DNA of 64,000 nucleotides from Craspedostauros australis (Eukaryota; Bacillariophyta; Bacillariophyceae; Mastogloiales; Achnanthaceae). Of this stretch, positions 18,801 to 27,654 are shown one piece after another. The notes beneath the pieces are model-generated. The model was not told where the DNA came from, made no database searches, and saw only the letters and a list, made by a program, of their open reading frames with translations. Each line of letters begins with the position of its first letter. The first letter of the stretch is position 1. Location: positions 186,001 through 250,000 of the forward strand of contig JAMXDE010000064.1 in assembly GCA_026770025.1 (NCBI GenBank), written 5' to 3'. The position numbers and the translations under genes were made by a program.

Positions 18801-21800
18801 TCTGTGATTTGATCGTCTGGACGAATCGCTTGATGTACCCTGGTTGGTCACTTTTGTTCTTCAGGAAGAAACTCCAGCAGTAGTCCATGCAGTCGTCCAC
18901 GATCAGGGCCCAGTAGCGTTTATCTCCGAAGCTTATGTGTTTAGTGTAACTAATGTCAATGAAGAAACATTCGCTGCGGCGAGTTGCTCTTGGGACTCTG
19001 GTCTTCAAGATGTTCTTCACTCTCGCATTCGCGACCACGCAGTAGCGACACACCGGCATCTCGCCGATGATCTTCCATCCATATTGAGCGGCTGTCCGCT
19101 TCATGGTCTCGAGTGGCGTGTGGCCAAGCATTCGGTGCAAGTTCACCGCGCTCACCCCTTTGGATGGGTTCTTGATGATGGCTGTGCAAGCCTTGTCATC
19201 TTCAGTTGGCGTGATGGGATGCATCTGCGCTCCCATGATGAATCCGTTGGATGTGGGGAAGACTCGATCGAACACGATCTTTGTTCCGGATCTGTTGATG
19301 ATGTCCATCAGAATGCCGTTGCTACCAATCTGGTAACCGTTGTACAGAGCCTTGTTCGTAGATAAAAGGTTCACCGCCATTTTTGGTGTGTACTTCACAT
19401 CATCAAGCTGGATGATGTGGCCAGTGTTGTCTCGTTGCTTGACCTTCAAGCGAATGGATCCCATTTTGGGAGAGTCCAGCTTTGTGCTGTCTCCCACTTG
19501 GACAAAGGACTTGATGTGCTGCGCGTTGAAGAGGGCGGCGTCCGAGTTGACGATGTGACATGAAGCTCCGCTGTCGGCAAGCCAGGTGTCCTTGTTGACC
19601 TTGTCCTTGTATCTGGTGCTCAGCTCGTGGAGCTGCTCCACGGCGGCTGCAGCTATCTCGTCGTCGAAGCCTCCGTCGTCATTGTCTTCATGGACTCCGT
19701 CTTCGTTGTACGGATTGTGATGATCCTCATCATCCATGTCGTTGGGTAGTTGCGCGTAGTCCGATGGAATCGTGTTGCTTCGATGTGATCCTGTAACTGG
19801 ATCATAAGGGTTGACGCGTGGTCGTTCGCGTAAGAGCACGCGCATGCATCCTCCAAGGATGTAGTGCAGATCCGTCTCTGGGATCGTCTCTGTGTCAGCC
19901 GCTTCCAATATGCGGTTGATGACGACCGAATTGGCGAGAATCTCTTCGATTGATCTGAAGTTCTCGGATAGGATGGATCCCATCATGTTCACCCATATTG
20001 GTCTGAGCACTCCTTGTACAGTTCCTGGGAACATCTTCACTCCTGCCTCCATTATGGCATCGAAGATCAGTTGCTTCTGAATCGTCAATGCTGTTGCCGT
20101 GCCATATGGGATCGTATCATGACGATGGATGTGATCCGATCTGTTGGGATTCCCGACCAGTGGGAATTGGATACCTGTTGGGTAAACGACATGCTCATTT
20201 GGATTGAAGCTGTCGTCTGGGTGATCTTCTTTTTCGTCACTGTCGTCTTCGTCGAAGATGCCCGATCTGTTGTTCCCTGCCGCTGGAGGAGGCGGCGCCG
20301 CGCCGCCGTTCGTCCCGTCTCGGACTCTGTCATTCTCGTTGGGTTCGTCGTCATCTTCTTCACTCATGGCCTCCTTGATGTCGCTATCGATGGCCTCGTT
20401 GCCCATCTCAGCTCCGTCGCCGTATGGACCGATCAGGTCGTTCGCGTTGAAGCAGCATTCGTAGCTCACTTCGCGTCTTGGATCCACCTCGTGGATGATG
20501 GGCTCCTTGCTGAGCCACTCCAGGACGATCTCATCGTCCTCCACTTCGTCGTCACTTCTGACGTACTCGAAGTTATCGAAGAAGGAGTCTTCGATGTAGT
20601 CATCAGACACCAACATGCAGAGCGGCATGTTCTTCGCAGAGAGTACCATCTCGTGCCCGCTCTTGTCGTGTCCTTCCGTTGCTGCGTTGGCCTGTTCGTT
20701 GGCCTTCTTGTTCTCGTTGAACTTCTTCTTTTGGCACTCCGCCTCGCGGTGTCCGAAGATGCCACAGTAGTTGCACTTCCCTTTGAAGCTGCTTCCCTTG
20801 TTACGGTTGTTGTTGCACTTTCTGTTCATTTTGTTGTTGTCGTTTTTCTTGTTGTTCGATTTCTTACGTTCTGGGCAATCGGCGGATCTGTGGCCATACA
20901 CGCCACAGTTGTGACAAATGCCCTTGAAGTTACCGGTGCTTGTGAAGCCAGTGTCGTTGCTCTTCGTGTTGCTGTCTTGGAAGTTGTCGACGTACGCCTT
21001 TCCTCCTTGATGCGTAGCGTGTGCTGTGCGGAGTACTCCTCTGATCGCACTGATGGTAACCACTTCCGGATTGAACGTGAGTTGATGTTGGAAGTTCATG
21101 ATGTGAGTTTTGTATTCGCTGCTCACCGTGCTGAGGATTTGCATGATCATCTCCTCGTCTGTGATCGTGTACTTGACATCGTGGAGACGCGAGCGTAGGA
21201 GCTCGAGTCGCGTGATGTAGACGTCGGGGTCCGTGTCTCTCTTCATCTTTTCGTTGTTGAATTGACGCTTGAGTTTGATCTTCGTCGCCGCATCGGATGG
21301 ACGGAACTTCTCCGCGAGAACGTTCCACGCTGCGTGTGGATCTCCTTCAGGATAGTCGTCAGAGACGCATTGGTTGATGTATTGGATGGCCTGTTTGCCT
21401 TTCCCTTTCTCTGCATCCATCATGAGGATCAGATCACTGAAGCAGTTGCCTGCCAGCTCGTAGGTTTCCTCCATTGCCTCCTTGATTTCGTCGGTGGCTG
21501 CCACGATCTCACTCACTGTTGGGACCTTGGGACCTTGGTCTTGCCCAACATCACGTCTCTCGTCTTCTGTGCACGAGCGTATGCCTTCGCTTGGGACTCC
21601 CATGCGCTATAGTCTTCTTGTTCACCACTGAACATCGGCGCCTTGATGCATCGCTTGTTCGTGTTGGCTGATGTCGCCATCTTGTCTTGTTGTTTCGTCG
21701 TTGGTGCGCTCGCGCCCTTGATTTCCGTTTGTTTCTGTGTTGTCACTTTTTCGATTTTCGCTTGTTGTTGCGCGGAGATTGTTTTCGTCACAAATTCTCC

Positions 21801-21934
21801 TCCTGGCGGTGTCTCACTTTTCCCACTCTGTTTGGCTGTGCGAATGCTCTCCGTCACACCAGTCTCCTCTTGCTTGACCGCCTTGAGAATGCTCTTCTCC
21901 TCGTGGTGTAGTCTTGCAGACTGTTCTTCTTCGG

Positions 21935-22140
21935 TATCAGCACAAAACTGAATAGTGCTAAGTACGTTACTCCCGTAGCCCCCACTATCTATAAATTTCA
22001 CTTGTGTTCGGATCAGCAATCGCATCGCCTGTAGCTCAACGGTAGAGCACCAGTAATTCTAACTGAGGTTCCGGGTTCGAATCCCGGCATGGTACTTTGC
22101 TTTTGCTCACCCCTTGTGATTTTTCGATAGTGCTCTAATA
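21935..22140 (+). repeat. Left LTR of TRIM1
   Basis: 206 bp, identical to 22392-22597. It contains a TATA-like TCTATAAAT near 21988, the tRNA-like unit, then a T run, in transcription order on the plus strand. Confidence 0.9.
22025..22095 (+). tRNA. Degenerate tRNA-like Pol III unit in left LTR of TRIM1
   Basis: A box TAGCTCAACGG (22032-22042) and B box GGTTCGAATCC (22074-22084) match the tRNA promoter consensus. TATAAAT lies about 30 bp upstream of the 5' end and TTTT is at 22101-22104. The D stem (GCTC/GAGC) and T stem (CCGGG/CCCGG) pair perfectly, and the anticodon stem pairs at 4 of 5. The acceptor stem pairs at only about 4 of 7. The anticodon by position is UUC, but residue 33 is A instead of U. 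It is probably a working Pol III promoter but a poor tRNA. Confidence 0.6.
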
Positions 22141-22156
22141 GATTAACAGTCGCAGC
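22141..22156 (+). promoter_or_regulatory. Candidate primer-binding site of TRIM1 (half-tRNA Asn)
   Basis: GATTAACAGTCGCAGC directly follows the left LTR. Its reverse complement ends TGCGACTGTTAATC, which from memory matches the anticodon arm of eukaryotic tRNA-Asn(GUU), yeast included. This implies a tRNA cleaved in the anticodon arm as primer, as in Drosophila copia, rather than an intact CCA end. Confidence 0.65.
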
Positions 22157-22391
22157 TAGTTCTACATCGCTGAGTTAGGACAACCTTGCACAACACGCCT
22201 TCGTGGGCGCGTTGCGATCACCGGATTTCGACCCAGTCTCACACTTGTCTGCTACGGCAGCACTCCCACTTTCGTCTGGCAGTATTAGCCACCCAGCAAT
22301 GAGGGTGCCCCGAGATGGGGAGACGCGGGAGATGACAACTTTCCGTCATAGTGCTCTTGAGCGGGTGGTCCACGGTCGTAGCGTAGGGGAG

Positions 22392-22597
22392 TATCAGCAC
22401 AAAACTGAATAGTGCTAAGTACGTTACTCCCGTAGCCCCCACTATCTATAAATTTCACTTGTGTTCGGATCAGCAATCGCATCGCCTGTAGCTCAACGGT
22501 AGAGCACCAGTAATTCTAACTGAGGTTCCGGGTTCGAATCCCGGCATGGTACTTTGCTTTTGCTCACCCCTTGTGATTTTTCGATAGTGCTCTAATA
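22392..22597 (+). repeat. Right LTR of TRIM1
   Basis: 206 bp copy of 21935-22140, preceded by the purine tract GTAGGGGAG and followed by the TTCGG duplication at 22598-22602. Confidence 0.9.
22482..22552 (+). tRNA. Degenerate tRNA-like Pol III unit in right LTR of TRIM1
   Basis: Identical copy of the unit at 22025-22095. A box is at 22489-22499, B box at 22531-22541, and the T run falls at about 22558. The same acceptor-stem mismatches and A33 apply. Confidence 0.6.
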
Positions 22598-22835
22598 TTC
22601 GGTCTCGTCGATCGCGCTTGCCTCTGCGCTTGATAGGACAGTAGCCGCAGCTGCTTCTTTCTCTTGTCGTGGTCGAGTCTCACTCGCACCTTCTTCTTGC
22701 TTGAGAGTCGGATTGGACAGAGGGATGTCTCTCAATTCCTCTTCCTCGCTCATTCAGTCTGCTGCTCTTGAATGATGTTCGTCTTCCTTGCACGATCCAA
22801 TCCACGGGCTCGCCCTGATCTATCGTTTATAAACG

Positions 22836-23646
22836 TGTTGGCAAGTTCCATGATTGGAAACCTACGATCGTGGAAGATGGTGTTGGTTGATAGTCGTTCG
22901 TTAACTATTTCATTAGTTGAGCACTCCGATCCTCTCAGTGTCCGTTCGTTCTCTTGCCCGATGCTCTCGGCACTTCAATCTGTTTTGTAGATTCGGTCTC
23001 CGACTATGAGTAGGTACGCGAGATGCTCTCTCACTCCTCTCTGTATTCTCTCTCTCTCTCAACATCGTGTGTTCGTGCTACACGATACTCCGTGTTTGAT
23101 GCGTACTCCGCATTCGACACTCCGTTCATTCACTACTGGTTCCTACTCCATGAGTACTTACCATTTGAAGTTCATCTCCCGTATCCATGATCTTGATGCC
23201 CTTTGGTCATCGGATCTTCACCTTCTGCTTCTGACCTGGAGACAGACGTCGATGTGGTGACACGATGACATCCTGTCGACGTCAGTAGGCGTCCTTCTGC
23301 TCTCCAGATGTCACATTCCATTGGTGATGCAGTGGTCTGTCAGATGATATCATCATCTGAGGTTTAGTTGGGAAGTACCTCGAGATTCTCTTGGTACCAT
23401 ACGTCTCCATTGATGGATGGACGGATGATATTTCCAATTCTCTCAGAAATCGTCGATTGCAAATTTCCTCCAGAAATTCTGCTCATTTTCGTGTGTTCCA
23501 TTTCCACTGTAATTCTGACAAATCACAGCATACTATCGACACGAGTGTAGTTATACCGTCCAAGTGCGTATGAGAGAATAGCGGGTGAACGATGCACATA
23601 TACTCGCATGTACATCTCGACATATACTCACATGTACATCTCGACA
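22836..23646 (-). repeat. 5' LTR of element B
   Basis: 811 bp, TGTTGGCAAG to TCTCGACA, collinear with the A LTR but with many substitutions. The palindrome CGTTTATAAACG touches its inner edge (22824-22835). The outer end again shows the duplicated ACATCTCGACA terminus. Confidence 0.92.
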
Positions 23647-23834
23647 CAGGTGAGGAGCCACGTGCGCGACCGCGTGGTCGTGCCGCAAGGCGCAGCCGCG
23701 CCAGCTCCGTGCTGCAAGCACCGAATGACAAGAGCGAAGTCAGATCACGATCGCGATCGAGACCGCGGTACCTCATGAAGATCAACAAGAACAACGCCAA
23801 CGGCAAACGTCCCGTCATTCGTGGCGAGCTCTGA
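23647..23834 (+). pseudogene. Possible 3' end of a host gene cut by element B
   Basis: Directly after the LTR the plus frame reads an Arg/Ser-rich, basic stretch (RPRGRAARRSRASS, later SRSRSRPRYLMKIN) and ends RGEL-stop at 23834. The basic composition and clean stop suggest the tail of a real gene whose front was separated by the insertion. I cannot identify the product or find the front half. Chance is possible. Confidence 0.3.
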
Positions 23835-24395
23835 GCAGTCTGCGCCTTGCGCGTATCGGAGTGGTCAAGAAGTAAATGTTAGAACATTCAAGTGTTACAT
23901 GAACGAGGCACGTATTCTACGATCTGCAATACATACGAATCCTCTGCTGGAACAGATCAAGCGCAATACGAAATCGACGTACAAGGCGCAGTTGAGAGTA
24001 TTGCGGGTAGCGATGCACGTCCACCGATGTGTAATAACGTATAATATAATATTGTAATATGATGTAATATTGTGTATACTAAGAGCAGTCCCCCTTCATG
24101 GTTGTTGTAACGATGCCAGGTACTCTGCCAACTCGGTGTGTCCTTGCATTGAAGCAGCATCCTGCAGTCTCAAACCAAACCGATTGCGGATGCTCGTGTC
24201 CACTTCAACATCAGGCGTGTCGAGCCAATCATGTACCATCTGCAGACGTCCGTACCAGCACAAAACGTGCAAAGGCGTATTGCCATCCACATCGGCAATG
24301 TTCACATCTGCGTGAGCTCTTTCCAACAATTCGTCGATGACGGACTCGTGCACGTCGTTGCCGGTCACGAACATTGTGGACGCGATGAACAGCGG

Positions 24396-24488
24396 TGTCG
24401 CGACATGGGTTATAAGCGTTAATTTCTTGTGTTTATGCAGGGCGTGGACTGGCTCCGTGGTTCGATTCCGCAGCGCGCTATTTTAACA
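24396..24488 (+). repeat. Left LTR of TRIM2
   Basis: 93 bp, TG...CA termini, with a B box at 24459-24469 and TTTT at 24481-24484. An A-box-like TGGCTCCGTGG overlaps the B box, so a complete Pol III promoter is not convincing. Confidence 0.88.
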
Positions 24489-24496
24489 TGGTAGCG
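24489..24496 (+). promoter_or_regulatory. Primer-binding site of TRIM2 (initiator tRNA-Met type)
   Basis: TGGTAGCG immediately follows the left LTR. It equals the start of the well-known Ty1-type primer site complementary to the CCA end of initiator tRNA-Met. Confidence 0.65.
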
Positions 24497-24659
24497 TGAC
24501 CTAAGGTTCGATTCCGTCGGCTGGTACCCACCCCTGCTACAAAAACACACAGAAACACCCGAAACTTGCCGACTGCCTACAGCGGCAGTATAAAGATAGA
24601 GTGTGGGGGGTCCTCATGATAAGGGGGCTCAAGGGCATGAATCCAAGAATTAGGGAGGG

Positions 24660-24752
24660 TGTCGCGACATGGGTTATAAGCGTTAATTTCTTGTGTTCAT
24701 GCAGGGCGTGGACTGGCTCCGTGGTTCGATCCCGCAGCGCGCTATTTTAACA
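24660..24752 (+). repeat. Right LTR of TRIM2
   Basis: 93 bp. It differs from the left copy at two T/C positions, one of them within the B box (GGTTCGATCCC). It is followed by the CAGCGG duplication. Confidence 0.88.
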
Positions 24753-24840
24753 CAGCGGAGTTTCGTCCCTCATGTTGGTCAGGTTGGGATCGGTCTGGTG
24801 CATATCCACGGAGAATTTTCGCCGCGATAATGGAAACAAT

Positions 24841-24895
24841 TTGCGTCAGGATGCAAGTTTTGGCCCTTTTCTGGAATTGTTGCACCCTGACGCAA
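24841..24895. repeat. Two subterminal 16-bp near-palindromes, left end of the TIR element
   Basis: TTGCGTCAGGATGCAA (24841-24856) and TTGCACCCTGACGCAA (24880-24895) are variants of one motif, TTGCRYC..GRYGCAA. They match the three copies at the right end of the element. Confidence 0.75.
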
Positions 24896-26045
24896 ATTCT
24901 GATTTTGTGTGGAGATTTAACACGACGAGAAAACGGCTGCGACTTGTTGGACTCACATCCACAAAACTCCCTCCTCTTGTGCGGACTTCCTTCGTCTTGT
25001 TTTCGCGTAGTGTGCAGTGTTCTCTGCACCAAGCACATACTCTAGAGGATGCTGTCATTTGCAGTCATAACAAGGATGCCAACTCTAGTTTGTTGGTACC
25101 ATACCAGTAATAGCACAACTACGATGGCATAAACATGGCATTTTCTTTGCCTATCCAGTGTCTTCATGTCTTCTCGACTACTTGTATTTCTTCATATGTT
25201 GATAGGACCTGCGGTCCATTCCGTTCTTACTTCACTTCATCCTGTGCCTCTCCAGGCAGCTTCACATAGCCACAGTGTCTCGTTCATTCCTTTTGAGGTG
25301 AGATGTGCGTCTTGGTTTGTGTCTGCATCTCTGTTGCTTCCTTTTTCTGTTAGGTTCCAACCTTAATAGATGTTCCCATCGAATCAACGTCGCCATCTAT
25401 GCGCTTATCTCTCAAGTAAAGATTGCTTGCTTCATTGAGAAACATGAATGTTAATGTACTAACATAAATAAGAAGATGCACGTATTTGATAGCAGGGCGG
25501 CAATCAGATTCACCCAGATTGTGGCAACACGCATGACCGCCGCGAATGCAGTCGCCTTCCCACACATCAGTTTCTGTCGACCAAAGGGAGCTCACTTGAC
25601 AACAGTGTGGGTACATGTATATATGTAACTCAAGGACTAAGCTGATTAGTGTTGCACAGCCTGCATCGTAGGCGCTTTTATGCCGCTCGCTTTGATCTCG
25701 TGTTGGGCACGAGGCAGAACAGCTATCGAGTCGATATGCATATGCGTACAGCAGAAATCGACGCCTGTCTCCAGCACCCTATCTCTGCCCCCGCATTCGT
25801 GTTGTGCATATGTACCATCGAAATGAACTCATTTGGTTGGCCCAGCTACCATCTATTGCAGAGCCAGTTGTGTACTTTGGTTGGAACTTGCTTGTCAGGA
25901 ACACGAAGCACTTGGTGCAGTTGTCCCACCCAAATTGCTACAGTCCCAATGTCTGTGACATCCTCTCCTGTCATCTGTAGTCTTTCCCGCGCCACTGTAT
26001 TGGCTTCTTCCTGTATGCTCGCTCCATATTCTCTCACGACTTGCT

Positions 26046-26790
26046 TCATGTCAGCCTCTGGACCTTCCTCGCTGTGGTGCATTGCCTGGTTGCGTTGACG
26101 CCTGTTCTCCCATGCTGTTTCCAAAGCTTGTGTAAAGCTTGTGCCGCCCACTTGGCTGCCAAAAGCCTGCACCCCATTTGATTGTAGTTGTTTGTCTGAA
26201 GCCTCATCCATGATGTTGCGATAACACCCTTCACTAACTGGTTCCATCCGATCTCTTGCTGGCCGTCCGTCAGTGTAGTTTCGATGTTGTTGGCTCAAAT
26301 GCACACAACAGGCCCCTGTCCTTGAGTACACTGCTTGGCATTGTGCAGCATAAGCTTTGTGATGGCCGGATGTGTTGACATCTTTTGCATCGAGTTCCTC
26401 AGCCTTCGTCGCTGCGCCTCCCGCAGAGCCATCAACTCCTGCGACTGACACACCCACAGGTGATCAGGATGCTCCGGTTCGCCACACCTTGGACAGCTAT
26501 CCGTTCTCCATGCCTTCCAACGCATCATGAGCGTACCCACTGCTGCCTGTCGCATTAACATCTTCATCGTGAGCACCCGTTGCGTGTCGGTGAGGTCATT
26601 CGCCGCCCTCCATTGCGCCTGTGTGTCAGCTTCGCCTCCATCTGCTTCCATTCCTCTCTCTTCGGACCTTGGCCATGGCCTCCTCCACCACTTTCCCAAC
26701 AATGCTACCACATGTGATCCTCGACCTCCGGACACCGTTCCGTGCGACAAACTATGCGTGCTTTCCTATGTGATGGTGCGGGTACATGTA
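26046..26790 (-). pseudogene. Second LINE-type RT C-terminal fragment, one in-frame TGA
   Basis: The minus frame from about 26750 holds KMLMRQAAVGTLMMRWKAW and a CCHC pattern (SCPRCG...HLWVC). It meets a single TGA at 26295-26297, then continues in the same frame with QEIGWNQLVKGV, LHKLWKQHGRTGVNATRQC and a stop at 26046. The order of motifs matches the fragment at 5298-5890. It lies inside the TIR element and lacks the RT core. Confidence 0.5.
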
Positions 26791-27553
26791 CTGGAAAACA
26801 ATATCTGCTTCTATTGTTTGTATGACTCATTTGGTCTCAGAATTGAACTCCGCACAGGAAGAACATCCGTGCCTTCATTGGTGCAAACTCTTGTGTGAGA
26901 TCCTGTCTTGCGGCAGGGATGCGCCAAGTGTTTGGAAGCCCAAATCCGGTAAGCACAAGTGTGAGGACAAGTGGCAGATCATTCCTTTGTATTTGCAGCA
27001 ATATGGAATAAAAGAAGACCTTGTACTTGCATGAAAACCAAGATTGTTGATGATCAATGTACAGAGGCGAATTGTTGTGCAGAAGGCACGAACTATGTGC
27101 CCCAACCAGCTCTACAGATAACACGGAGCTGACGGGTGACAGAAAACACTCTTTGAACTAAGAAAGAGAAACATAGGCAGCAAAGCTCGCAAGGAGAGTG
27201 GTAGGTTCGCAACAGGAAGGAGGACGACGGAGCCCCATATGAACACATCTGGCTCCTTTCTTCCTCTACGCAAGTAAGAGAGTATGCAATAGGCAAAGAA
27301 TGCGATTTACAACACATAAAGTCACTAGTGTATGCATTGCAACTTTGAGAGAGTTGTTTCAATACTATTGTTGCTGGATGTGGAGCGCAGATAAGATTTG
27401 TATCCATCAGTACAAAACAACACGGTAAAACACACAGTATTTGTCCAACAGCACAGGCGACAAATGACGACATTGAATGATTTTTTCGACGAGTATTCGA
27501 GTGGGTCAGAACATTTTTCGCTCCGTGTTAATTCTTCGCGTTGAGTTTATTTT

Positions 27554-27637
27554 TTGCACCCTGATGCAACAAATTGAGAATCTGTGGGTGACTTGCATCA
27601 GGATGCAAAAAATGGGCGTTTTTGCACCCTGACGCAA
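27554..27637. repeat. Three subterminal 16-bp near-palindromes, right end of the TIR element
   Basis: TTGCACCCTGATGCAA (27554-27569), TTGCATCAGGATGCAA (27593-27608) and TTGCACCCTGACGCAA (27622-27637). The second is a perfect palindrome but for its centre. Spacing is 39 and 29 bp start to start. Confidence 0.75.
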
Positions 27638-27654
27638 AAAAAATTCTCCGTGGA

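Larger units (their letters stand above)
21935..22597 (+). mobile_element. TRIM1: miniature LTR element with a tRNA-like unit in each LTR
   Basis: 663 bp. Two 206-bp direct repeats (21935-22140, 22392-22597), identical by eye, flank 251 bp of interior. The target TTCGG is duplicated (21930-21934, 22598-22602), judged against the uninterrupted homologous site in element A. The termini are TATCAG...CTAATA, not TG...CA. The interior starts with a candidate half-tRNA primer site and ends with the purine tract GTAGGGGAG. It has no coding capacity. Size, PBS, PPT and TSD fit a TRIM (terminal-repeat retrotransposon in miniature), mobilised in trans. Confidence 0.88.
15910..22753 (-). pseudogene. gag-pol: Gag-Pol of element B, broken by frameshift and TRIM1 insertion
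   Basis: From the stop at 15910 the frame is open for 1897 codons to about 21530. It keeps both Gag knuckles, DSGAS, the integrase core, YVDDCF and RNase H motifs like those of element A. At 21521-21536 the octamer GGGACCTT is duplicated in tandem where A has one copy, which shifts the frame. The N-terminal part continues in another frame to 21929, is interrupted by TRIM1 (21935-22597) and resumes to an ATG at 22751-22753. The acidic Gag linker is shorter than in A. The product cannot be made as one polyprotein. Confidence 0.92.
15644..23646 (-). mobile_element. Element B: degraded copia relative of element A
   Basis: Same family and orientation as element A, with a full 5' LTR (22836-23646), a truncated 3' LTR (15644-15889) and a broken Gag-Pol. 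Its LTR differs clearly from that of A, so B is not a recent duplicate of A. It hosts TRIM1 inside gag. No target duplication can be checked because the 3' LTR end is lost. Confidence 0.9.
24396..24752 (+). mobile_element. TRIM2: 357-bp miniature LTR element in the ankyrin gene
   Basis: Direct repeats of 93 bp (24396-24488, 24660-24752; two differences) run TGTCGCGACA to TTTTAACA. The 6-bp target CAGCGG is duplicated at 24390-24395 and 24753-24758. TGGTAGCG touches the left LTR (24489-24496) and fits the complement of initiator tRNA-Met ending CGCTACCA. A purine tract (TTAGGGAGGG) precedes the right LTR. There is no coding capacity. Each LTR contains a B-box-like GGTTCGATTCC (24459-24469) or GGTTCGATCCC (24723-24733), then TTTT. 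A third B-box match is internal (24505-24515). Confidence 0.88.
24096..24804 (-). pseudogene. C-terminal ankyrin segment with TRIM2 inside
   Basis: Coding resumes after the TIR element at 24804, reading VDMHQTDPNLTNMRDETPL. It is interrupted by TRIM2 at 24396-24752 and continues FIASTMFVTGNDVHES. Two or three further repeats include DGNTPLHVLCWYGR and end ASLQQP-stop. No stop lies in the joined frame. Confidence 0.85.
24805..27654. mobile_element. 2850-bp terminal-inverted-repeat element inserted in the ankyrin gene
   Basis: The ends are perfect inverted repeats TCCACGGAGAATTTT / AAAATTCTCCGTGGA flanked by TA (24803-24804, 27655-27656). Beyond 15 bp the similarity continues imperfectly for about 130 bp, with shared palindromic 16-mers and TTAACACG blocks. 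Removing the element and one TA rejoins the ankyrin codons GTC GAT ATG CAC in frame, so the boundaries are well supported. A TA duplication is typical of Tc1/mariner-like elements, but no DDE transposase is visible. The only coding trace is a LINE-type fragment (26046-26750). It is probably non-autonomous; ATAT as the duplication is an alternative. Confidence 0.8.

Noticed and set aside
22025..22095. A functional tRNA gene
   Set aside because: Acceptor stem pairs at only about 4 of 7 positions and U33 is replaced by A; I keep it as a tRNA-derived Pol III unit.
25649..26098. 149-codon plus-strand ORF in the TIR element
   Set aside because: Overlaps the LINE-type fragment on the other strand and has no domain.
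27554..27637. CRISPR-like repeats (TTGC...GCAA)
   Set aside because: Only three copies per side, unequal spacing, eukaryotic context; they are subterminal transposon repeats.
24805..27654. A spliceosomal intron in the ankyrin gene
   Set aside because: Ends are inverted repeats flanked by TA, without GT..AG on the gene strand at the boundaries; a TIR element explains it better.
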